Shown here one piece after another: positions 20,843-30,356 of a DNA stretch of 64,000 bases; the first letter of the stretch is position 1; the number at the start of each line of letters is the position of its first letter. The translations under genes and the position numbers were made by a program. The notes beneath the pieces were generated by a model, which did not search any database, was not told where the DNA came from, and saw only the letters and a list, made by a program, of their open reading frames with translations. The DNA comes from Rhipicephalus microplus (lineage: Eukaryota > Arthropoda > Arachnida > Ixodida > Ixodidae), in the NCBI RefSeq assembly GCF_043290135.1, contig NC_134702.1, positions 192,976,491 through 193,040,490 of the forward strand. Direction: 5' to 3'.

Positions 20843-21880
20843 TAATTTTGGGAAACTCTGTGTTCTGATTTAGGTTCAGCACATCGTGGACGCACAATAT
20901 TACTTGTACATACACCTTTTACATGTCCGATCTTGAAGCATTTGTAGCACTTAAAAAGCGTCGGTATATATGAATGGGTTTGGTGGCAAGTGTGCCTAAC
21001 TTTGACGTGCGATGGCAGACTGTCTTTTTTCACTAGACCTCTCGCTATGCGTATCCCCTTTGTGAGTAGCAGTTCGATATTTCCATCAGCTAGTCCGGCA
21101 TATTCACGAAAAACGTCGCTTTTCACAGAAACTCTCACGCTGCTACCTGGCGGCATTGTCACACCTTCATCCACAATACGAAGAGACGAAACAATTGGTT
21201 GCTCCGCATGACACACGGCAACAGCGTCCTCTGTAGAGAGAGAAAGTCGATGATGGCACTGTTTGCTTGCAGGAAGTCCTTGCAAGCAAACAGTCTGTCT
21301 TTTTCAAAAACAAGCTTCAAGCAGTGTAAATGACCTAACCATGTGATGTGCCTGCTGAGGATGTTTTTTGTAGTTGGATTCACGAAGATTGGGAAATTTT
21401 TAATGGGGATAGATATGTAAACATCTTAATTGCGCCAACACTGCCATTACATCGTGTCGAGATCACTGATTTCACTTTGACTTTGTCAATTTCCGTTATG
21501 GTTTGTAGGTTTGGCAGCCCACTATGGTGCAAAACATCAACTGCCAGAACGTTCTTCCTTGAGTGGATAATCACGCCTTTATTCTCATTTCACTTAAGTC
21601 CTTCGAGTTATGCAGAGAGGACTTGCCTCTTAAGCAGTCGTAAATTGGCTGAAGGTCCACAGCCATGAAGAGAATTGTGTGCGGCCAGCACACGTTGAAT
21701 ACACTCGCCGTTGACGATGTTTGCGGTAGTCTTATTTTTGTATTGCGGCTCGTGCCAACTGTGTACTTGTCACCCGATGACTTGAAGCTATCCAAATAGA
21801 ACTCCTCTGCCGTACTGTCTGTGCCACTTGAGCTGGTTCCAATTTTTTTGCCACTGACGGACGTAGCGGTTGTTTGCATC
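20843..21880 (-). pseudogene. I-clade LINE ORF1 (Gag-like) N-terminal and knuckle part
   Basis: The minus strand reads a Gag-like ORF1. From right to left this is GKKIGTSSSGTDSTAEEF, then NVLAVDVLHHSGLPNLQTIT and TEIDKVKVKSVISTRCNGSVG, then LPSHVKVRHTCHQTHSYIPT. A CCHC knuckle follows (FKCYKCFKIGHVKGVC) with PRCAEPKSEH after it. These are typical of the nucleic-acid-binding ORF1 of I/Jockey LINEs in ticks. It is interrupted by a gypsy fragment at 21030-21294 and ends at the TIR element. It continues at 9237-9509. Confidence 0.75.
21030..21294 (-). mobile_element. Internal gypsy-2-family fragment inserted in LINE ORF1, with 10-bp duplication
   Basis: 21034-21280 is nearly identical to 18089-18337 of gypsy-2 (protease-RT linker), with no LTR. 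CTGTCTTTTT occurs at 21020-21029 and 21295-21304. At the right junction the last part is a fold-back: CTGTTTGCTTGCA at 21259-21271 and its exact reverse complement at 21281-21293. This looks like an RNA fragment copied and inserted by LINE machinery, with template switching at its 5' end. Confidence 0.85.
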
Positions 21881-23519
21881 GAAGCCTTCTTAATTGATTC
21901 TCACAAGGAGCGAGTGGTAGCTCTCCGAATTGCGGAAAAACACACCTAATGTTTGAGACACAAGCACAAGCTTTCCATGAAAGAAACACTTCGTCTTTAG
22001 CATCTTCGAAGATTGAGTAACGATGGGGACAACGGACAAAAGAAAATACACAAGTATACCACACTTTCTTTCTCCATCCAACATAGTTTATTTCAAAATG
22101 ACGGCAATTTAAATATGCACTACGCACTGTGACAAGACCTGAGTGCCCAGTCTCATTCAAGTAAAGCAACCCTTGAGGTAAAAATAAAATTGCAGCCCCG
22201 CTAACCCATGCTTATAAATTTTTTGGCCACGATGATTGTTCTTGCCTATCTCTTGAATATTTTCGAGAAAACAAAGCAGGCAAGAAATTCAATAATACAT
22301 CGAAAATCGCGACAATCAATGGCGTGGTGTCTTTGCCTGCCGTTTTCACGCCGTTGTTATGCTGCTTTATTCGATCGTACAGGCATTGGTGCTGTTAGAC
22401 CAGCGTACAAAAGGAATACGTAGAAAACACCCGTATGACAGCTGATGAACTCATTTTCGTGCTTCACAATGCAGGCCGGAGCTTTTTGGTGGCAATGGCG
22501 TATTATCCTCCAGAACCAGGACAGTCATAGTAGGGCAGGGAAGAGCACGTTAACTTGAGCATATTTGGCTACAAATTTGATAATATGGGACACGTGGTGC
22601 TCTTAACGAAGAACCATCAGCTTTGAGTTTACTTTAAGTGGGTCTTCTTTTATGTAGTCGTTCCGCAATTTCCTCACCATTGTCTCCGTCTCGAACAACT
22701 GAAAATTCTGTGTGTAGCCTGCATTCTCTAGTTGGCCAGCATGCTTCAAGAAACTAACTGCAGCTCTGCGCGAACACGATTTCTTAAAAGTATTCAGCAA
22801 GCGTGTATTGGTGATGCTGTGTTCAACAAGCATAAAGAGGAATAAGTAAAAATGGGGCACTGGTTTCTTTTAACGAAGCTCGTTCAGCTAACACGCGCGG
22901 AAAAGGCCCTAAACGGTCTGAAGTGTAAAAATCGTTAGTCAAGTTTGTGTGTCACATCAGTGGTTGATGAAATATGCCAGAAGGGTGTCGAAGTGTTGCT
23001 AACGTCTTGATCAGCGTCCTTGAACGTCTTGACTGTGAATACTTAAAAGCCTACTACGAATCCAACAACCCTGATGACACAGCACCATTTTGATTCCTGC
23101 AGATGGTTCATCAGATCACGTATTTACTACCTTAGAGCTAGTCAAAATATTGGGATATTTGTGAGAAACGTGCACAAGTGCATAACTTATTTTTTTCAAC
23201 AGCAGGCGGGGCTTGTTACAAACGTTACTATATTTTACATTGCAACATCGCCTGAACTAGTGCTCAGCGTATTTTATTTAGGGCATATCGCATCACCATT
23301 AAAGCCACACTAACCTCACCAGCACGTGTGCTTCAGAGGCCTTCGAATATAGAAACTGTCGTGCCGGAAGCCTCCACATATTTCAACTGTTGGTAAAAAA
23401 TAAAAGAGAACTGCATTAGGTTAACAACATTACGCCACAACTATTCTTTTTTATATTCAAATTCCTATGCAGTTTCTGCGTTATATCTGAACTACACGTG
23501 TATTACGAGAATAAAAACG
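21881..23519. other. Unassigned, probably LINE 5' remnant then intergenic
   Basis: No readable domain is present. The segment just right of ORF1 may be LINE 5' UTR. After about 22.2 kb I see only AT-rich sequence without features. Confidence 0.3.
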
Positions 23520-23700
23520 AGAAAACCGAGATAATTTATTGACAGAATGGTAGAGAGGCCAGCCTCAGCTACAGTTTGCTGTGCTCTACACTGGGAAAGC
23601 GTGATAGGGAATGGAAAGAGGGATGAATGACGATGGTGAGGTAGGGAGGTGAGAATATGGTCGTGTTACGCGGGGGTCCTGAGAATTTTAACTATGCTGC
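23520..23700. repeat. Possible LINE 3' UTR remnant
   Basis: The stretch AGAGAGGCCAGCCTCAGCTAC, then CTCTACACTGGGAAAGCG and a purine-rich GGAATGGAAAGAGGGATGAA, looks like a LINE-derived 3' region. A similar but poorer stretch lies at 50600-50770. The assignment rests on composition and limited similarity only. Confidence 0.4.
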
Positions 23701-26700
23701 GACAGTTTATATAACCAAATTTCTACTGCTGACGTCAGGGCAAGGGTCTAACACTACCTCATCGGTTAATGATAGACTAATATATCGTCCACTGAAGAGA
23801 TGAGTTGCTGACGTTCTCTTACGTACGCTAGACAGGTGCAGATATAAGTTCGAGCGTTTCTGGGAAGCGGCCACAATCAGGACCTGTGTTAATACAGCCG
23901 ATCAATTGGGCCTGTTACAATTCACTGTTTCGGTATTTTTAAGTCCAAAGCGCAACTTTTGCTACGCACAAAAAACACTGAAAAGCTGAACGGGCTGCAC
24001 ACTGCAGGTAAGCAGAATGCCACAAAAATCTGCTGAATCAGCGCTATTGGTTTCAGCCGTGTTAGTAGATAAGCATATACTTGACCATTTGTGGCAGTAT
24101 CCAGCGCCATGCTGCTATAGAAAATAAACGCGCAGTTTACGGCGATAACTACGGTGTGGATCACAATCCAGGAATATAATGGCGTGCCATTATTGAAGCT
24201 TCAACACTTTTTCAGGCCTTTTATTTTCCAGGCCCCAAAGCCACCTTGACCTAGGAAGCTGGTATGACTACGATGGCACATGCTATGACATTCGTACTGG
24301 TGTCTTTTTTCGATTACCTAAAAATAAAACCTTCCCCTTGCCTCTTCCTGTGCCTCAAATAATTGAGTTTGCCCCCGTCGACGCTCGCTGTGCGGTCAAT
24401 AAAAGTGGAAAATAAGTGACTAAAGCACTTTAAAATCGCAGTGTGAACGCACTTAAAAGAGCAGTGGCGAAATGCAGCTATACAGCTGTTCAGTTTCTTA
24501 ATATGATGATTGCAGAACCTGACCTATTCTTTCTACAATAGCTTCATTAGGAGAGACAATATTACACGCGAAGTTTTTGTTTTTTCATTTTGCCGTGAAT
24601 GATTCGGCACATAATTTTAGTGTTACGATGATTTTTTTTGAAACTTTGGTTAGATTGGCTGAATGAAGTTGCAACATTTTTTTGTGTCAAATAAGTGGCT
24701 TTATTTAGGCGTTTTTCCAACGAATGGCGCCGAAAATCACTGGAACCTCATTTTTCAACAGTTGGTCGCGTTGCGCGTGGCTCGCCCAGGTCATTAATGC
24801 CTATGTGAATACGTAAAACTCTGTCAGAGAAGTCCATGGGTCACGATAATTAATATGTATTTCTGGAAATTTTTCACTATATGACGATACCACCATGTAT
24901 TTTTCTTTTGCATCTACTAATTCAGATGTGTTATATTGATAAAAATAGCAAGCTAAGGGGAAGAGAAGAAGAAAACAGATTACCGACGGTTCATATCTGA
25001 GAAAAGTGTTCCACGCGGTTGCAAAATATGTTCACAAAGAAGGGCGTAAAAAAGTAAAAGAAAACAAGCCCAGCTGCTAAGGCAAAAAAATAAATGCCAT
25101 CGCAACAATTTCCACCGTTATGCGAAGCAAGGCTGGTAACTATTTAGTTTTAATTTTACCTCACGTAATTATGAAACGCTAGTGTAAGCGAACACGGCTG
25201 CTCCGAGGAGCAAAGCAGTTTTAATGCTGTATTTCTTTTTACCGCTTAGTAAGCGGTCTAGGTAGCCTTAACAAAGAGATACCAGCCACCACTAAAGGCT
25301 GTACAGAGAGCGTGTTTGCCTAAGTTCCAGCCTGAACTGGAGTTTCTCCTGAGCTTCAAAAAGCCACAAAGGTCACTTGAAGTGAGAAGCTTGGGCGCCC
25401 TGCAGGGAACCTGCACATCTCGTATAGTCAAAATTGCGTTCTGTGAAATACACAATATGAATTTATGACGGTCCGAAGTTCGCTACTTCACCATTGGATA
25501 GAGCACTTAGTTTATGTAAAAAAAACACTAGAGTGAGAAATAACCCACGCAAGAGTAACGCATGAAGCACATATGAACTTCCCGAAAAGAAAAAAAAGTA
25601 CGGTCCCCTTGCAAGTTCGAACATCATGTCGGCGGAAACAATCTGCGAAATACTACTTGTGTTGTTTTTGCGCATTTGTTCTATTCAAATCATTTAAAGG
25701 ACACAAGGACCTCGCCGACAATATAAGCAAAAAATCGAGCACACCACGTGCGTGCTGTGCTAGCTGACAGCTTCTCAATAAAACGGCTCTTTTTTGCGTT
25801 TTAACTCCGCATGAATATTTATAATGCTGGATAGATAGCATATAAATGACTGACTTCGAGGATGCAATTTCAAACGTTCGTTGTGTTTTATTTGTGGCTT
25901 CGCTTAAAAACAAGAATATTTGGAAGGCTTTATTCGTTAGCTACAGTTATGAGCAAGACAACCATCAAGACCACCTACATCCGATGTATAATTTTATCAT
26001 ACCATAAAAAGTCGCGTTTCACTCCATGACTTGTGTATTTGAAAATCAGTGCTCCTTCCTCTCTTGTACCTGCAGCGTTATATACATGGTCAATACAAAC
26101 AAAAATGTCCTGTTATGTAAGAACAGCCTGTATGCGAAAGTGACGTAAGAAAGGAAAACTATATAGTCCTACGATCAGCATACCGGTGTTCATGCGCTCA
26201 TATTTCTTTACGCATGAGGAGAGCGCCACACGTGGGTTGATTTAGCCGATATGTTGTTATGGTAGTATCGCTTGCGAGGAATAAAAGCATGTTGAGGACG
26301 CGTAGCATTCAGTATGTTTTCAGCGAATATACAAAGTAGATCCACACATGCCATAGAGATTCCTTTATGCTGCCAATCAATAAAAATTTCCTGGCCGAGC
26401 CTGCAAACCTATGGTATTCATGATAAATATAACTAGTGGGTCTTGTTGCTTGTGTTTTCAACTCACTGTATCATGGCTGCTGCCTAATTATTGATATCTT
26501 AATAAAACTTCATTATCTTGTGATCTTAAGCTAACACGCACTGATGCACCATTGCACCTAGAAGACCTATGCATGGACATGAATAATTTTTTCCTGAACT
26601 TGTTTTGTACAGAAATATATAGCCTGCAACCGACTCTGGCGTTGCTTGCTCTCACTGTCTCTTCACTAAAAAATGCCAAAGTTAGACATGACTTCAAGTT

Positions 26701-27367
26701 CACGCTTGTGTTCACACAATTTCATTAAAAATATTGTAGTTGCTCTCTTGTACAATGTTCCGTTTTGTCATGTTTTTTTCGAGCTAGCACTATTTATAAC
26801 GGGTATCTGCCGAAAATGTGCGGCAGTTTCTTTAATGGTAGACGAGCTAAAAGTGAGACTTTTTCTCACCTGTGAGGCCCCAAATCAAGCGCGTTGCCGT
26901 GTTTTAAATCATCATGAAAAGCAAATAAATAAAGTAGATGGTATAGGTTGGGCTAAAGGTTCCATTTCATAGAACCGTATATTTGGTAGAAACTAACATC
27001 AACAGGGATTACATTTTAGAAACAGATAGGGTCAGATCTCAACCATGCGCTTTCTTCAACCACTCTCAGCAACATGTCAAACAAGATAGTACGTTTCAAA
27101 AGTGCGTGGGGCTACATACACCCAAAACTGCTAAATTTGAAAACTCGAGATGCTTGCGTTGTTTCGGAGTCCGGCACGCTGGGGCTTTTCTGACGGAATA
27201 ATAGTGAGGAGAGTTTTGAGATTTGGGGTTTGGAGATGACCACACAGCTGAGTTTCAGTTATTTACCATTCAAAATCTACGTGTTGAAACACTTTTAGGG
27301 GCCAAGCTCCTTAGGCGTGGGTCTGTTCATTCCTCGTATGTATGTATGTAGCAGTATGTAACCACCA
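23701..27367. other. AT-rich intergenic DNA
   Basis: No gene, RNA or transposon could be supported. Open frames are short and unrelated to known families. Confidence 0.4.
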
Positions 27368-27403
27368 GTGGCACATACCCGCTCGAGAGCGGGTATGTGC
27401 CAC
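27368..27403. repeat. Near-perfect 36-bp palindrome
   Basis: Arms GTGGCACATACCCGCTC and the exact reverse complement are separated by GA (17-bp arms). Confidence 0.95.
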
Positions 27404-27429
27404 AGAGGATACGAGATGGGAGATGTCGG

Positions 27430-27690
27430 TACTTGGAGTGTTCACTAAATGAACGCAATGACGGATGGACACACAGACCAGCCGACGGACGGACTAATGA
27501 ATAGACGCGTTGGCGCACGTACGGATGGACGCACGAACAGATCGACAGACAGGCAGATAAATGAACGGACTCATGAACGGACAGATAGACGGACGCAAAG
27601 ATAGACGCACTGATGGTCGCGCGGACGGACGGAAGCAAGAACGAATGGACGGACGGAAGCATGGACGGGCTGACAGACGCTTCGCCCCGT
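27430..27690. repeat. Degenerate GACGGA-type simple repeat
   Basis: Imperfect tandem motifs such as GACGGACGGA, ATGGACGCAC and ATGAACGGAC repeat with no fixed register. The Arg/Asp/Gly-rich open frame across it (27561-27782) is a by-product. Confidence 0.85.
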
Positions 27691-27904
27691 TTATCTTTAT
27701 TCACTCCGTGGATATGCTGTTTTTTTATTGGACCCAACAGCACCGATTAAAGTGGAGATTTACAGTGAGATACGTTTGGTAGCTGGTGATCTAAGAAGAG
27801 CGAAAGCTGTTGTTATTACGTCACAACTCCAGTCACGCCCAGCTGTCCACCGTCACCACCACCGCCATGTCCGTAACCACATCGCATGAAATAAAGAAGA
27901 AAAC

Positions 27905-28470
27905 CTAGCACCAATGACACAGCGTGGCTCGAACCCAGGTCCGCTGGGTGCCACACCACTATTGTATCACTGAGCCACACTGGCGCTTGGGACTTGTTGG
28001 CAAACTTGCCTTAGGCATGCTTGCTGTCAGGAAAGCAATCGCGGTAGTACGACTTATAAAGCGTTTTAAAACAGCGAAAGAACAACCAGTCATCGCACAA
28101 TGCAAATAGCGTAATGAGTAGGGGGAGTACAATGCTCCATCCAATTACAAAATCGTATTTTTCTTTAGCCTAAACTGTGGTGCATAACCACTTCAGGCAT
28201 AATTCTTTATCATCGTCAGCCACTGCATGAGCAATGGGCACAAAATTCCTCGTAATACTTTAGCGTATGCCATGCTTCTAAGACAAAGGGTGCAAAATAG
28301 CATAATGAATGCCGGCCCACTACCAAACATTTTTGTTAACAATGCCATTGTGGGTATCAAGCAAGTGTGCTTGCAGTAGTTACCCAATGAGTGTTTAGAA
28401 AGGCTATGAAAGGCCACTTTTCTTGCTTTCGCTGTGACCGTGCTGCGCCTTCCACGCAGTCCTGGCATTT
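27905..28470 (-). mobile_element. tRNA-like composite repeat, copy 1
   Basis: The minus strand at 27990-27908 has a tRNA-like module: AGCGCCAGTGTGGCTCAGTG, an A-box-like segment, then a B box CTGGGTTCGAGCC. The body to the right (28055-28150 and 28428-28467) aligns with 39075-39160 and 39647-39684. This defines an interspersed family with a tRNA-like segment at one side. I could not establish its ends. Confidence 0.6.
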
Positions 28471-28499
28471 TTTTTTGGTATTATATTTTCTTCCTATAC

Positions 28500-28670
28500 G
28501 TGATTTTTTTCAGTGCGATACGCGAGACGATTCGCAACCTCCCGTGGTGATCTCTGTAACGACCGAGCACACCACGTTCAAGCAAGCCATTTGTGTCGAG
28601 GCGCTTTTGAGTTTCTTTTGTCATTTGTCGAGAGAAGAGAAAGCTATTTTTAGCTGACTTTGAGAAGTCA
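28500..28670 (+). repeat. Unclassified repeat shared with 37650-37830
   Basis: Shared motifs run in the same order: CAACCTCCCG...GATCTCTGTAACGACCGAGC, TTCAAGCAAGCCA and ATTTGTCGAGAGAAGAGAAAGC followed by CTTTTAGC-like text. At 37.65 kb it abuts the truncated CR1-like LINE. No coding potential was seen. Confidence 0.6.
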
Positions 28671-30180
28671 TTGTGACTTACGGGCCGCTTGTTGCGCAAT
28701 ATTATTTGGCTTGCGTGTTCTCGGTAGCCTCCACTACTGATCGGCAGCGTTTTCTGACTATGCTCAAAAAGTGTTGCATGGCGCCTTTAAGATTTATTTC
28801 GGGGTCTATTTGTGTAGGGCTAATTCCACGTCAGTAAACTGAGTGCCTATTTTCAGTGTATCAATTAATGTGGTGGGTAAACGGCCTCGCGCTTTCGTGG
28901 ATGTCACCGGCGGCACCTTTTAAAAGCATTGAAAAGGAACATAAAAGTTGTAAACAGAGAACAATGACGTAATATTACCGTCTGCAATAGTTACGTGTTG
29001 TTCTGTATTTAAAATGCGATTTGTGTTTAATTGTGAGCATTATATACCTGGTTGTTGATTTCAGAATAATTTTCTAATTAAGCAAGCCAAATTAAAAGAA
29101 ATGCATGTGAGATGGATGTCAGAATAGGAGCTTTTGAATAATATAATCAGGGTGTTTTTAAAGTTTGAGGAGGTAGCATTTGATTACAGGAATTCATTAT
29201 GCATTGTTTCACATGAAGCTGTAAGGTATTCTAGCTCTCAAAAATACTAGTACACCAAATTAACTTCACATCGCAGGTATAGATCTGAGCTACTGAAAAG
29301 CATACACATTCCCATAACTTTCCCTAATGCATAGCAAGAGGTTCACGATCGAAGTAGCTGAAAAGTCTGTGCGAAAAAATTCAGGTTATATTGCTGAGGT
29401 AATGTTTACACGACGGTGCCAGTAAACATCCAAGTTACTGCATGCTGCTTTGCTAAGGTGGTTAAGGCAGACGGAGGCTCTACTCTGATAGTACATAATT
29501 TCAAGTAGTCCTTCCTCCAAGTGAAAGTGTATGCAATAGAGCTAACACTTCAGCGATCATCTTAACTTCCTTTTTGTGGCTCTTCGACCGAAATACTCAG
29601 AGTCTCGGCATACAATACCAGGCCTACAAATGCTTTCAATTTTCAATTTAATCCCATAAATCTACGTTGTATCAAATTTCAGAAAAGACAGAGGACATAA
29701 ATTTTGCCATACATTCATCACACGTACGCAATTTGCACCGAGAAGCCGTAAGACACTTTTACTGCGATCAAGGCGAGCGATGCAATCGCACTTGTTAGAG
29801 TGCTCGATTCCAATGCGTTTGGTAGCACTATGCTCACGGCAGCAAAGCTCCTACATTGCAATTAAAAGTTAAGTAGGGCACAGGACACATAGTTATCGCA
29901 ACTCTTCCGAAGAAAGATTCACTAGTTTTAAATGACTGATGCAAACATCACCTGTGTGCGTCAGTGCAGTGCACGCATGTGTACCTGCATGCCAAACTAA
30001 AAAAAGAAACATAGGGCACATCCTTTCATCATTCAATTTATCGCTGTGATGTTTTCTGAGCGACGTCCACGTTTCCGTTCGGCAATGACCTCCTCTGTGC
30101 AGATGTGAAAGCGGGTATACGTAAAACCAGTACACTTAGCAGGAGCCACGTGGCGACCGTTCACAAAGTGTTGTTTGTGC
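28671..30180. other. AT-rich region upstream of the lipocalin gene
   Basis: No transposon or coding region was recognised. The last few hundred bases should contain the promoter of the gene that starts at 30.2 kb. Confidence 0.4.
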
Positions 30181-30188
30181 TATAAAAG
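30181..30188 (+). promoter_or_regulatory. TATA box of the lipocalin gene
   Basis: TATAAAAG lies 59 bp before the ATG at 30240. Transcription would be expected to start about 30 bp downstream, near 30210. That puts the in-frame ATG at 30207 at or before the RNA start and favours the ATG at 30240. Confidence 0.8.
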
Positions 30189-30239
30189 AACACGCGCTTA
30201 CAATAAATGGCACGGTCGTTCTCCGGCAAAGCTATAAGC

Positions 30240-30356
30240 ATGAAGTACGTCGCACTTGCCCTCACAACGGTCACTTTCGCAACTGCCAGCGCAGCGGCGA
30301 GTTCTAGCTGGCCCGACATCAATCCGGATCTGGGCATCTATCAGGACGAAACCACC
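30240..30356 (+). CDS. Lipocalin exon 1 (signal peptide and N-terminus)
   Basis: 39 codons, ending at the donor ACC|GTAAGT, phase 0. The frame stays open past the donor but reads into intron and then an RTE fragment. An alternative in-frame ATG at 30207 would add 11 polar residues before the signal peptide. Confidence 0.92.

Noticed and set aside
27561..27782. Arg-Asp-Gly repeat protein
   Set aside because: It is the product of a degenerate simple repeat, and the frame changes register within it.
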